Shown: positions 36,479 to 44,518 of the stretch, one piece after another
Layout of the letters: every line of letters begins with the position of its first letter
Position numbering within the stretch: position 1 is the first letter of the stretch
From: Paenibacillus zeisoli
GTDB taxonomy: Bacteria; Bacillota; Bacilli; Paenibacillales; Paenibacillaceae
Reading direction: 5' to 3'
Assembly: GCF_003994465.1 (NCBI RefSeq)
Contig: NZ_RZNX01000012.1
Span: 1 to 46,015 of the forward strand
DNA: 46,015 bases
Translations under genes and position numbers: made by a program
Notes under the pieces: model-generated
What the model was told of the DNA's origin: nothing
The model's database searches: none
Seen by the model: the letters and a program-made list of their open reading frames with translations, nothing else

Positions 36479-36645
36479 TTCCAAATCCTCCTTACATCAA
36501 GGGCTTCCGCATTGCCCGGAGCTTCTTGGTGAATTCACAAAAAGACCCAACCACTTAGAGACACTACTCGTCTAGTTTCACACTTAAAGCCTAGAGTTGC
36601 CACCAAATTCTCTCGTTATTTTCCATTAAGGGTCGAGAGTCTTAC

Positions 36646-37125
36646 TTAACTGAGTTTTAATCTCTCCAGTTGATGATCTTCAATGACTTCAATATTCCTT
36701 CTGTTTTGAACATAGTCTATAATCTGCTCATTGATGTTTGGAATTAGAATCACTCTATCGAGTTCGTTAATAGGAATCCACTTTATTGTAGTTTGATGGG
36801 GATCTGGGTGTGGGGGAAGCTGGGGAAGAGAGCTGCTAGTTAGTTTGCATTCAAAAATAAGATGTAACCCATGCTCTGGATTATCGTTATAATCCCCTGA
36901 CTGTTTATGAGGTGCCATTTCATATACTAATGCCAGTGGGCCTACTTCAATTTCAGCACCGGTTTCTTCTAGAACCTCTCGTTTTACTCCCTCCACCACG
37001 GTCTCTCCAGGTTCTAAACCGCCTCCTGGCAAATTGTAATGAACGCCCCGTTCATCATATTCAACTAATAAAATGGAGTCATTATCAATAATCAAAGCTG
37101 TACACCGTATCCTAACGTGTGACAA
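36646..37125 (-). CDS. Nudix hydrolase
   Basis: A 159-residue Nudix protein: VHYNLPGGGLEPGETVVEGVKREVLEETGAEIEV gives the complete box (about 34-56). TTG start at 37125 with GAGGTG about 5 nt upstream. The gap 36485-36645 shows no gene. The fourth Nudix gene within 9 kb. Confidence 0.87.
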   Translation of the reverse strand: MSHVRIRCTALIIDNDSILLVEYDERGVHYNLPGGGLEPGETVVEGVKREVLEETGAEIEVGPLALVYEMAPHKQSGDYNDNPEHGLHLIFECKLTSSSLPQLPPHPDPHQTTIKWIPINELDRVILIPNINEQIIDYVQNRRNIEVIEDHQLERLKLS

Positions 37126-37250
37126 AACAGCACCTCACTTTCACTTATAGACCCCAGCATCTTCCATTATTATACATTACGGCATGCGCAGCCCGATAGC
37201 CTTATACCTGAATGTTAACGGGATTTCTAATATCCAGAGTTTAATCAAAA

Positions 37251-37269
37251 AAAAGCCCTATATAGGGCT
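37251..37269 (-). terminator. Terminator after the VOC gene
   Basis: The perfect palindrome AGCCCTATATAGGGCT (37254-37269) overlaps the last bases of the VOC stop codon and runs into TTTTTTTTGATT on the minus strand. Confidence 0.82.
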
Positions 37270-37619
37270 CAACATTTACATACCATCAACTGATTTCCAT
37301 CAGGATCTTTGAAATTAAACCAGTGATTATGCTCTATTGGCGTGGTGAGATTGACGTTCTTGGATCTCATATAATTAAACGCTTCCTCAATGTCCTCTGT
37401 ATTAAAATGAAACGCCGGAGCCTTGAATACGTGGTCTTCTGCATAAATTTTACTATCCAACACAATGCTTGTTCCTTCCATTGGAATTACATATAAATGT
37501 CCATATAAGATTTCTCCATTCCTAGGTAAATTTAAAATGTCGCAATACCAATCTCGAGCTCTTTCAATGTTACTTACAGGGATGAATACGGTTCCAATTC
37601 GGTTTTGGATAGGATTCAT
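37269..37619 (-). CDS. VOC family (glyoxalase/bleomycin resistance-like) protein
   Basis: A 116-residue protein with one VOC domain: IGTVFIPVSNIERARDWYCDILNLPRNGE at the start and FNFKDPDGNQLMVCKC at the end, where glyoxalase metal ligands usually lie. The exact ligand pattern is incomplete, so activity is uncertain. ATG at 37619 has GGAG 8 nt upstream. Confidence 0.85.
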   Translation of the reverse strand: MNPIQNRIGTVFIPVSNIERARDWYCDILNLPRNGEILYGHLYVIPMEGTSIVLDSKIYAEDHVFKAPAFHFNTEDIEEAFNYMRSKNVNLTTPIEHNHWFNFKDPDGNQLMVCKC

Positions 37620-37679
37620 TTCATTCGCTCCCAACCAATATGATTTTAAAAAGAAAATACCTACAGCACGAATATAGAG

Positions 37680-38249
37680 TTATCCCTCTCTTATATATTT
37701 CTTATACTTCTGCCTCCCATTATCATTAATAACAAATCTGATATACACGTAGTTCTTCCCATCCTTCGGATACTCGTAATTCATCATCAGCTCATAATCC
37801 TCTAAATCCCAATACACATCTTTGTAGACTTTATCATCATTTTCCATGCTCAGGAAATCATTTCTCTTGGGCTCCCCATATTCCTGAACTAACCCATCTA
37901 GTACTTTCTTAGCATAAGCCTCATCGACATTTTCTACTGAATAGTTATATAAAAGTAATCTAAAATCATCTAGCTGCTTCTCATCCGTTTGTTGATCAAA
38001 AGCAATGCTGTTGGTAAAGTTCACTCTCAGCACGACATCTTTTTCGTATAATTTCATATAGTTATCAATTTCCATCGTTGTAATGTCCAGATTATCTCGG
38101 ATGACAAATGGATACTGGGCAAGTTTGTCTTTACCCTCCTTCAGGGTCATCCCGATACTGAATTCGTCAAAGGTTTTGTGACTTGTACATCCACTTACAA
38201 AGGCAATTAGGATCATAATAATCAGTACGCTAAAAAATTTCTTCCCCAT
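37680..38249 (-). CDS. Lipoprotein of unknown function
   Basis: A 189-residue protein with a lipoprotein signal: MGKKFFSVLIIMILIAFVSGC, where VSGC is the lipobox and Cys21 would be lipid-modified. The mature part is acidic, with TFDEFSIGMTLKEGKDKLAQYPF resembling the SmpA/OmlA-type start, and YIRFVINDNGRQKYKKYIREG at the end. ATG with GAGGTAGACC. Anchored on the outside of the membrane; role unknown. Confidence 0.75.
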   Translation of the reverse strand: MGKKFFSVLIIMILIAFVSGCTSHKTFDEFSIGMTLKEGKDKLAQYPFVIRDNLDITTMEIDNYMKLYEKDVVLRVNFTNSIAFDQQTDEKQLDDFRLLLYNYSVENVDEAYAKKVLDGLVQEYGEPKRNDFLSMENDDKVYKDVYWDLEDYELMMNYEYPKDGKNYVYIRFVINDNGRQKYKKYIREG

Positions 38250-38276
38250 GGTCTACCTCATTTTCAGCTATGTATT

Positions 38277-38318
38277 TTTGATTTCATATCTATTAACTTC
38301 TGATTGATGTCATCTAAT
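38277..38318 (-). pseudogene. Remnant copy of the small coiled-coil membrane gene
   Basis: Matches 35265-35306 at 40 of 42 positions. On the minus strand it reads LDDINQKLIDMKSKIHS followed by a stop, the end of the 50-residue protein with two changes. Upstream the frame meets stops and there is no membrane segment. It lies between a lipoprotein gene and a single-pass membrane gene. Confidence 0.6.
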
Positions 38319-38356
38319 CTTCATAAACATATCGTCGTCCGAATAGATGACCTGAA

Positions 38357-38701
38357 TTAGTTTCTCAGATACTCATTCAGCTTCTTGACATTGTCTGTTA
38401 CATACTCAATTTCTTGAGTCTTTTGATTGAATAGAATATACAGGGGAGCTGTTTTTGTAACTAACACATTTATTTTTTTATTCTGTAACCCGAACCCTGG
38501 GACGTTGTAGTTATACATATTAATTTGGCCTTTGGAATCTTCCAGTCCCTCGACCTTTCTAAATTCACCTGTCATTTTCTCATTGACATATAACGTATAG
38601 TAAGTTTTCTCTAATAGATTTGTTGCGATGATATAGAGGGCAAAGAATAAGATGACACCTGTTCCCAGGTAGTATAAATATTTGTTAATTGACTTGTTCA
38701 T
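38357..38701 (-). CDS. Single-pass membrane protein of unknown function
   Basis: A 114-residue protein. The segment LYYLGTGVILFFALYIIATN (about 9-28) is followed by an outer domain with KINVLVTKTAPLYILFNQKT and the end VTDNVKKLNEYLRN. ATG with AAAGGACAAACCC. Not recognised. Confidence 0.65.
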   Translation of the reverse strand: MNKSINKYLYYLGTGVILFFALYIIATNLLEKTYYTLYVNEKMTGEFRKVEGLEDSKGQINMYNYNVPGFGLQNKKINVLVTKTAPLYILFNQKTQEIEYVTDNVKKLNEYLRN

Positions 38702-38892
38702 GGGTTTGTCCTTTACGATTTAGTGTACAACCTACAAAGCCTCCACTCACTTATACAAGTGAACCCTCAAGAATCCAATTAATTCTGTGAATGCAGTTTG
38801 AACCTGTGGTTCACATATTAACGTCCACATGCTCATTTTCTAAAAGAGATATTAATTTATCCACGCTCATCGCTTCCCAGGCTTGTTACTGT

Positions 38893-39153
38893 TCAAGAGA
38901 TATTGCTCCATGATAAATATATACATATAACTGCTAAAGCCAAGAAGAGTACAAAGATCTGCGTATTCCTCCTAAATTTGATACCATAGGCACCAAAGAA
39001 GACTGCCGCAGCTAATTTAGAACAGCTTCTATAATAATCATTAAAATATGAATTGCTAAAGATAATTGAAATAAGCAGCATGGCTAGGATCAATGTTTTA
39101 AACCATAGAGGCTCACTTAAGAAAAGCTTATACATGAATTTTATCCGCTGCAT
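38893..39153 (-). CDS. Small membrane protein of unknown function
   Basis: An 86-residue protein with two or three hydrophobic segments (about 17-33, 43-56, 64-82). GGGAGGG lies 13 nt before the ATG. It is next to the VanZ-like gene, 17 bp downstream of its stop. Confidence 0.6.
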   Translation of the reverse strand: MQRIKFMYKLFLSEPLWFKTLILAMLLISIIFSNSYFNDYYRSCSKLAAAVFFGAYGIKFRRNTQIFVLFLALAVICIYLSWSNIS

Positions 39154-39170
39154 GGCTGAAATAGCCCTCC

Positions 39171-39623
39171 CTATTTTCTCGATCTTAACGCTGCAACTGT
39201 TGCTACAAATCCAATTAGTGCACCAAATGTGTTCAATATAATATCATCTACATCGAAACTACCGACCTTTGTGAATAGCTGTATCAGTTCAACTGCTAAT
39301 AATACAAGTATTACTACTAGCAAAAAGGGAATTGTTCTAAGATACCTTGTATTCAGGAGCGGAAATATCACGCCCAAGGGGATGAACAGAATAATGTTGC
39401 CAAAAAGATTTTTAACCCACGTATCCAGATTGTAATGTTCTCGGTGTAGCGCATACTGCTTTATGGTCTTAAAAGGGATCAGATTATAGTTCTGATACGA
39501 GCTGTTATAATAGGTCGTCCCCCGCAGGAAGAGCAGCTTGATCATGATCAAGGCGTAGACAAGGCTCCCTGCAAGAATCAAGGTATTCAAATATTTATTC
39601 TGAAAAAAGGTGTTCCTAAACAT
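39171..39623 (-). CDS. VanZ family membrane protein
   Basis: A 150-residue protein with four membrane segments and the VanZ signature: NLFGNIILFIPLGVIFPLL, ELIQLFTKVGSFDVDDIILNTFGALIGF. VanZ in enterococci gives slight teicoplanin resistance; the normal role of the family in other Firmicutes is unclear. ATG with AGTAGGTTGAGTCAGG. Confidence 0.9.
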   Translation of the reverse strand: MFRNTFFQNKYLNTLILAGSLVYALIMIKLLFLRGTTYYNSSYQNYNLIPFKTIKQYALHREHYNLDTWVKNLFGNIILFIPLGVIFPLLNTRYLRTIPFLLVVILVLLAVELIQLFTKVGSFDVDDIILNTFGALIGFVATVAALRSRK

Positions 39624-39681
39624 CCTGACTCAACCTACTTTATTATGTTTTGTTTTTGTATATCTTCTCTAGCGACTTATA

Positions 39682-39960
39682 TTATTGTATAGATTTGATA
39701 CTCTGCAAGGTTGGATTTCCCCATCTTTTCTTATAAATCTGAATTTGATAGTTCTGACCCTTTACTATTGTCTTATCAAGGCTCTCTTTCAGCTCAAATG
39801 TCATTGTTTGTCCGCTTTGACTCCTGACTACTAAGTTATCCTTACCAATATCCATGATTCTAACTGACTCACTTGAGTACTCAGTCTTTGAAGCCCACAC
39901 TATTCCTGCAAATATTAAGATTGTACATACTATACTAATTATTTTGTATGCTATTCTCAT
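39682..39960 (-). CDS. Small exported or membrane-anchored protein
   Basis: A 92-residue protein with an N-terminal hydrophobic segment (about 5-23, AYKIISIVCTILIFAGIVW). A beta-rich outer part follows (VRIMDIGKDNLVVRSQSGQTMTF, NYQIQIYKKRW). Its start overlaps the end of the VOC gene upstream by 26 bp, so the two are translated in different frames. Not recognised. Confidence 0.6.
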   Translation of the reverse strand: MRIAYKIISIVCTILIFAGIVWASKTEYSSESVRIMDIGKDNLVVRSQSGQTMTFELKESLDKTIVKGQNYQIQIYKKRWGNPTLQSIKSIQ

Positions 39961-40414
39961 CCTCTATCATCTTCTCCCAATCCTTAAGCGATACCTTCTC
40001 TGTTATTGTTCTCAGTCTTTCAGGCACTTGAACATAACACATTAATTCCAGACTGTTCCCGTCCGGGTCATTGAAATATACAGAAGCATTCCCTTGATGA
40101 GGGCGGACGAAAGGTTCTACGGAACTTCTTTTTCCAAAAGGTACAGGTTCTATATGGATTGAATTCAGCCAATTTACACTATCTTTGAGTTCTTCATAGC
40201 CCACTCTGAACGCTATATGTCTTACAGAGGGATGATAGGGTATTTTATATTGCTCTCCTTCCCAAAGACCTAACTGACTCTTTTCCTTCTCGATCCAAAA
40301 GAATGCCGTGTCCTCATCCTGCCAAGCAAGTTCCAGCCCCAACTTTGAATAAAATTCTATCGATCTATCCTTATTGCTCACTGGTAAATGAGCTTCATAA
40401 AGGCCTAAAATCAT
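39935..40414 (-). CDS. VOC family protein
   Basis: A 159-residue protein with one VOC domain: GLYEAHLPVSNKDRSIEFYSKLGLELAW, a middle His in SVRHIAFRV and a terminal NDPDGNSLELMCYV (ligand Glu). The His, His and Glu spacing is as in metal-dependent glyoxalase-type resistance proteins, but the substrate is open. ATG at 40414 with GGAG 9 nt upstream. Overlaps the next gene by 26 bp. Confidence 0.85.
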   Translation of the reverse strand: MILGLYEAHLPVSNKDRSIEFYSKLGLELAWQDEDTAFFWIEKEKSQLGLWEGEQYKIPYHPSVRHIAFRVGYEELKDSVNWLNSIHIEPVPFGKRSSVEPFVRPHQGNASVYFNDPDGNSLELMCYVQVPERLRTITEKVSLKDWEKMIEDENSIQNN

Positions 40415-40652
40415 ATATCTCAACTCCGTTCATTTCAGAATTAGACAAATCCATTAATTCTTCGTAAGTTTCGCCAAGCTGTTATGTTTATCCTTTAAAC
40501 TCCTTGTTCATCTCTCAAATGATTCAGTAAAAGTATTCATTTATATCGACAAATGAATTGGGACATGTAATAATACGCCTGAATTGTAACTAATACTTAC
40601 TCGCTATTTGGTTGGAGGGTGGGATTAATATCCATGAATAACAAGAGGGTAA

Positions 40653-41204
40653 TTGTCAGTTACTGTTATACTACTGGTGATTCTGGTTCCACTTTTTTCC
40701 ATAAGGCCACCGTACAAAATGTTATTAGATGTATTCTATTCAAGGAACGATGAACCAAAAATAAATCAAGTAAAGGATTACTTTAAGGCAGAAGAAGTGA
40801 AAAGGGTAGATAGTTTTACGACCGACTTAGTCCGTACCTCTCCACATATGTATGGATACTTGGTTAATAAAAAAGGGAAGTCCTTCGTAGTTATTCTAGA
40901 TCAATATTGGAAATCAGAAGTTTCCGATTCAAGCAAGGACTTTGTCTTACTTTATCCCGGACAATCAATAACATCTTTAGATGAAGAAACGATAAAAAGA
41001 ATTATCGGCAAATCACCGATGCACCTGCAAAAAAGTGATTTTTCAAAAAAGTATTCTGCCGAAGTCCATCATAACGATGAAGTATCTACAGTTACCGTTT
41101 TTAAATTGAAGGCGAACAATAGTGAGAATTTGATGTGGATCAACGAAGATCTACAGCAAATCCTTACTTATAAAGAAGGCAAACGTACACTACAAGATTT
41201 TTAG
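40653..41204 (+). CDS. Single-pass membrane protein of unknown function
   Basis: A 183-residue product if TTG at 40653 is the start. It has a hydrophobic N-terminus (SVTVILLVILVPLFSI) and a soluble outer part with HMYGYLVNKKGKSFVVILDQY and the end MWINEDLQQILTYKEGKRTLQDF. An ATG at 40634 with GGTGG upstream opens a different frame (MNNKRVIV), 19 nt before the TTG, as though one base had been gained or lost near the start. Otherwise GAGGG before the TTG has very short spacing. Function unknown. Confidence 0.55.
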   Translation: MSVTVILLVILVPLFSIRPPYKMLLDVFYSRNDEPKINQVKDYFKAEEVKRVDSFTTDLVRTSPHMYGYLVNKKGKSFVVILDQYWKSEVSDSSKDFVLLYPGQSITSLDEETIKRIIGKSPMHLQKSDFSKKYSAEVHHNDEVSTVTVFKLKANNSENLMWINEDLQQILTYKEGKRTLQDF

Positions 41205-41215
41205 TTTAGAAAATG

Positions 41216-41252
41216 ACCCTGAGGGAATCATGGTTCATCTCAGGGTTATTTT
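41216..41252 (+). terminator. Terminator after the rightward membrane protein gene
   Basis: ACCCTGAG and CTCAGGGT form an 8-bp stem with a 15-nt loop, followed by TATTTTTATG, 12 bp after the stop codon. Confidence 0.8.
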
Positions 41253-41259
41253 TATGCTG

Positions 41260-41499
41260 CTCCTGTTCTCAACCGAAATTTTGTTTATGATTTCTTCCAT
41301 TTCTCCAAATGTTTTTTCTCTAACAATTAGTTATCCCACATAATTCTCTTGCAGCACTTCCCATGAAGTCCATTCCCACTAATATACTTACAAATAAAAC
41401 CATCGTAACGGTACTCAAAAAAACAATGCTTATTCTCTTCACTTTTCTACGTTGCTTTGGAGATTAAACTCTTCTCTATCGTTCCTTTCTTTCAGGAAA
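41260..41499. other. Gap with a possible 40-codon frame and gene debris
   Basis: On the minus strand a 40-codon frame begins GTG near 41434 with a hydrophobic stretch (ISIVFLSTVTMVLFVSILVG) and ends RELCGITNC. It lacks a good ribosome binding site. It follows the truncated HAD gene and may be debris. Confidence 0.3.
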
Positions 41500-41710
41500 T
41501 CAGACCCCTTCTGTCTCATTCATGTGATAGTACAGTGAAAAAGACTCGTGTAATGGAGGCCCAATAAAGCATTGTAATTTAGTTAAATCATTCTCTGTAA
41601 TGCCTTGTTGTAACAACGCGTATTGTACTGCTTTAGAAATTCCTATCTTGGGATCTGTCAAAGTTCCATCTAAGTCGAACAAAAAATAGTATGCTTCATA
41701 GCAGCTCCTT
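41500..41710 (-). pseudogene. Truncated HAD phosphatase gene, frameshifted at its start
   Basis: An ATG near 41710 with a fine GAAGGAG upstream reads MKHT, but the conserved continuation YYFLFDLDGTLTDPKIGISK is in another frame. From there 60 codons match the N-terminal part of a HAD phosphatase of the Gph/PpaX type (FDLDGTLTDP, then FIGPPLHESFSLYY). It ends at TGA after ETEGV, where the family would have about 150 more residues. So it has a frameshift at the start and has lost the rest. It follows the helical gene 41718-42086 as a former operon partner. Confidence 0.65.
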
Positions 41711-41717
41711 CCTCTGA

Positions 41718-42086
41718 TTAGTTATCCTTTGAAAAATCATCAATAGCCTGAACAGCTAATTCCAAAGCTTTAATCCTTCGTTCTAAAAGTGTCCTTTGCG
41801 GACTGCCTCCCTTTGACTTAGAATAGGCACTTACAATTGATGGGAGTAGACCCGTTAGTGTGTCACAAGCCTCTGCAATATCTTCCTGGCCATAATGATG
41901 AGCTTTTTGATTCCAAACGTTTTCTAGCATGGCTAAGCCGATATAAAGAGCTTTGAGTCGTTTATTTATCAAAGTAGTACTTGCACCTTTATGAGTCATC
42001 TGCACCAGGCTATTTTCACACTTACGTATTGTCGATTGGAGGGACTTTATAGATACTAATTTAGTTACGTCTGATACGATTTCCAC
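41718..42086 (-). CDS. Helical protein of unknown function
   Basis: A 122-residue, almost entirely helical protein: MEIVSDVTKLVSIKSLQSTI, then TLINKRLKALYIGLAMLENVW and TLLERRIKALELAVQAIDDF. The two related RLKAL/RIKAL stretches suggest an internal duplication. GTG start with GGAGGGCTTTAAC. Not recognised. Confidence 0.65.
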   Translation of the reverse strand: MEIVSDVTKLVSIKSLQSTIRKCENSLVQMTHKGASTTLINKRLKALYIGLAMLENVWNQKAHHYGQEDIAEACDTLTGLLPSIVSAYSKSKGGSPQRTLLERRIKALELAVQAIDDFSKDN

Positions 42087-42205
42087 GTTAAAGCCCTCCT
42101 CTCATTTCCTAAAATGTCAGCGATCTACGAACCCGAGAGTCTCTTCTTACTTCCGTATACTATCCAACCAATCATGATTCACAAGCGTCATCCGAACGCC
42201 AATGA

Positions 42206-42553
42206 TCACTTTATTACCAATTCACTTGCCCTGATAACACCCTCTGTCAGTTTGGGGTATATCGCATTCCAAAGCATGGATGAAATAAATAAAGTTAAGA
42301 AAATCCCTGGATATCTTACCTCCAAATAGCGGGAAGTTTGAATCATGCTTAGCAGCAGTAGAGGAACAATAATAAGTGACGTGATATGCAATCCCGTGTC
42401 CCCTTCTTTTGCCCAACTTCCAATTCCTGTAAAATTCAGGAAGCTATCCATTAATGAATATCCATATACGTGGTTACACCCCAATACCAGCAGAACAAAG
42501 TATACCGTCATCCAGACCCAGCCGATTTTCACTCGATTATTAGGTGTGGCCAA
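42206..42553 (-). CDS. Three-helix membrane protein of unknown function
   Basis: Started at TTG 42553, because GGAGGTG lies 5 nt upstream, the product has 115 residues. Membrane segments are at about 12-29, 56-74 and 84-105. Upstream codons in the same frame have no supported start. Not recognised. Confidence 0.6.
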   Translation of the reverse strand: MATPNNRVKIGWVWMTVYFVLLVLGCNHVYGYSLMDSFLNFTGIGSWAKEGDTGLHITSLIIVPLLLLSMIQTSRYLEVRYPGIFLTLFISSMLWNAIYPKLTEGVIRASELVIK

Positions 42554-42719
42554 AATAACACCTCCAATCATATGGTAATTATGTCGTTTACGTCTTGTAT
42601 TTAAGACACTTGAAGCTATTTCCATTATTATACATACACTGGCCAAAGGACGATACTGCTGCGTTGTTATATCGCGGTAAGAGGATTTCAATAAAGATCT
42701 ATTATTGTACTGTTTAAAT

Positions 42720-42753
42720 AAAGCCCGGAGAGCTTAATTGCACTCAGGGCTTT
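42720..42753 (-). terminator. Probable terminator after the zinc-ribbon membrane gene
   Basis: TAAAGCCC and GGGCTTTA pair, with inner CTGAG/CTCTC mismatches, and lead into TTTATTTAAAC on the minus strand, 15 bp after the stop. Confidence 0.65.
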
Positions 42754-42766
42754 AAATATTGAGGCT

Positions 42767-43084
42767 TTAATTCTTTTGGATTATCTCTATAAGATACATT
42801 AGTGCTGCGAAAGCAAAAAACAAAAAAAATAAAGTCGCAATAACGTCAAATACTGGATAACTCGTATTATTTGCATCTCCATAGTGTTCACCACAGTGTG
42901 GGCACATTTTAGCAGTCTTTGATATACTTTTTTCGCATACATAGCAAGACATCATGGGGTTCTGTTTCTCTTCTTTGCTTTCCGTAAAACCATAGTATGC
43001 TTTTAATAAATACATACAAGCAAAAAATAAACACATAAGTATGATCAATGAAAAAAGACCGATTCCTAATATAATTTCCAACAA
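42767..43084 (-). CDS. Zinc-ribbon membrane protein
   Basis: About 105 residues: a membrane segment at the start (EIILGIGLFSLIILMCLFFA), a zinc ribbon MMSCYVCEKSISKTAKMCPHCGEHYG and a second membrane segment near the C-terminus. The start is TTG at 43084 or 43081, since AGGAGG is 6 or 9 nt upstream; the GTG at 43105 lies before it. Function unknown. Confidence 0.65.
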   Translation of the reverse strand: MLEIILGIGLFSLIILMCLFFACMYLLKAYYGFTESKEEKQNPMMSCYVCEKSISKTAKMCPHCGEHYGDANNTSYPVFDVIATLFFLFFAFAALMYLIEIIQKN

Positions 43085-43188
43085 ACTAAACCTCCTAACC
43101 TTCACTTTGTAAATTTACATTTGAGATTACAACATGCAATGAGAAGATTTAACTTTAGTTGAGAGAGGCCCTGCTGAACATGTATTAT

Positions 43189-43554
43189 TTATCGCTGAAG
43201 CTCTAACGACGTTCCCCACTTCAAACGAATATTTGGTCTTGTTTGAATTTCTAAAGGTTCCACAAAATTCTCTTCATTAAAAGTTATTAGTAAGCCTTCT
43301 TTCACCTTATCTCTATATATCCTGATGTCTTTAATATTCTCTAATGTTAGTGTAACGATCTGAAACCCGCTCTTATGTAATAACTTAATTTCTCCATTGC
43401 TGATCTCGGGAACTAAACTAAATTCAATTTCAAATTCATCTCTCCTTATTGAAAATGTAGCACCAGAGTAGAACCATGGTATATCGGGTTCACCAATCTT
43501 AGCATCACACTCAAATAAATATTCAAATTCATATAATTTCGGAGAAGAACTCAC
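43189..43554 (-). CDS. Protein of unknown function
   Basis: A 121-residue beta-rich protein: FSIRRDEFEIEFSLVPEI, FQIVTLTLENIKDIRIYRDKVKEG and LKWGTSLELQR. The pattern could fit a PH-like fold, but I see nothing diagnostic. GTG at 43554 is chosen, since AAGAAGGTG is 6 nt upstream; the frame opens three codons earlier. Confidence 0.6.
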   Translation of the reverse strand: MSSSPKLYEFEYLFECDAKIGEPDIPWFYSGATFSIRRDEFEIEFSLVPEISNGEIKLLHKSGFQIVTLTLENIKDIRIYRDKVKEGLLITFNEENFVEPLEIQTRPNIRLKWGTSLELQR

Positions 43555-43658
43555 TAAACACACCTTCTTTCCTCTTTAGCCAAGCAGGGTTTTCTGCCAA
43601 AGCTGATTACTTATTATCTTCTTTTGTAAAGGAATCTTGTTCAACACACCCCAAAATC

Positions 43659-44060
43659 CTACACCACATCTGAAATAAACATTGCCCGAGTCCCTTCCTC
43701 TGGCTTAAATCCAAATATTCTATAGAATTCTTCTGCACTTTCATAAGAAATAAGCACTTTGGTCTTGATATTGGAATATCGGCGAAGCATTTCTTCCATC
43801 ATTCTCTTTCCGATCCCTAATGATTGATATTCTCCATGAACTAACATGTAATGGAAGTATACCGTCATCACTCCGTCAGACAAAGCATTGATTAGACCAA
43901 CTAATTTGGTGTTATCCCATGCAGTGATAACCGAATGTGAGTTCGTTATAGCCTGTTTGAGTTCATCTGGAAAATCTCCTGAGTTCCACTCCACAGAGTG
44001 AAACAGTTCTTGAATGGCTTGTTTATCAATTTCTTTTGTATCTTTAATTATAATGTTCAT
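43659..44060 (-). CDS. GNAT family N-acetyltransferase
   Basis: A 133-residue protein of the short GNAT type: LVGLINALSDG, YFHYMLVHGEYQSLGIGKRMMEEMLRRY (acetyl-CoA loop QSLGIG, about 79-84) and SAEEFYRIFGFKPEEGTRAMF. ATG with TAGGAGTGAGATC. It follows the VOC gene by 21 bp and is likely cotranscribed. Substrate unknown. Confidence 0.88.
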   Translation of the reverse strand: MNIIIKDTKEIDKQAIQELFHSVEWNSGDFPDELKQAITNSHSVITAWDNTKLVGLINALSDGVMTVYFHYMLVHGEYQSLGIGKRMMEEMLRRYSNIKTKVLISYESAEEFYRIFGFKPEEGTRAMFISDVV

Positions 44061-44081
44061 GATCTCACTCCTAAGCGTCGC

Positions 44082-44474
44082 CTATATCCAGACTTTCATC
44101 CGTTCATCTAAATTCGAAGTATGCAGTTCCAATTCGATACCATCCGGGTCGAGAAAATTTATACTCCATCCTCTTCCTCTTTGCACTGGCCCTCTTACTA
44201 TGGTTATGTTCAACTTCTTAATTTGCTCTACCGCTTCTTGAAAGTCCTCCTCACTTATATAAAATGCTACATGATCTAATCCGGCATTTCCCTGTTCTAG
44301 GCTTCCTAAATTATTTCCTTGTATCAGGCATATCCAAGCTGTTCCCCATTCCAGGTAGGCATCCGTCTTCCCTTTATGCCTGAGCTTCATTTTCAATGAG
44401 TTACAATAAAAATCCAGTGATCTTTCTAAATTACTCACGTTCAATGTTATATGGCTAAAACCGAGAACTTTCAT
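44082..44474 (-). CDS. VOC family protein, FosB/FosX-like in layout
   Basis: A 130-residue protein with a complete VOC domain: FSHITLNVSNLERSLDFYCNSL (His8), GLDHVAFYISEEDFQEAVEQ (second His) and NFLDPDGIELELHTSNLDERM (Glu). The three metal ligands and the end resemble the thiol-transferase/hydrolase fosfomycin resistance proteins, but other VOC activities share this layout. ATG at 44474 with GCGAGG upstream. Its start is about 45 bp from the first attC-like palindrome. Confidence 0.8.
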   Translation of the reverse strand: MKVLGFSHITLNVSNLERSLDFYCNSLKMKLRHKGKTDAYLEWGTAWICLIQGNNLGSLEQGNAGLDHVAFYISEEDFQEAVEQIKKLNITIVRGPVQRGRGWSINFLDPDGIELELHTSNLDERMKVWI

Positions 44475-44518
44475 TTCTGCAGACCTCGCTTGCAAATTCG
44501 TTTTTGCTAAATCTCACA

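Noticed and set aside
38811..38870. Short leftward frame MSVDKLISLLENEHVDVNM
   Set aside because: Nineteen codons, preceded by AWEA and a stop. It looks like the end of a lost gene, but is too short to call.
40482..40500. GTTATGTTTATCC as the missing partner end of palindrome 1
   Set aside because: Only the first seven bases match GTTATGTGAG; no palindrome stands beside it.
43903..43935. GGTGTTATCCC and GTGATAACC facing each other, like a fifth attC-like site
   Set aside because: It lies inside the GNAT coding region at a well-conserved stretch, is only about 30 bp and has none of the inner boxes.
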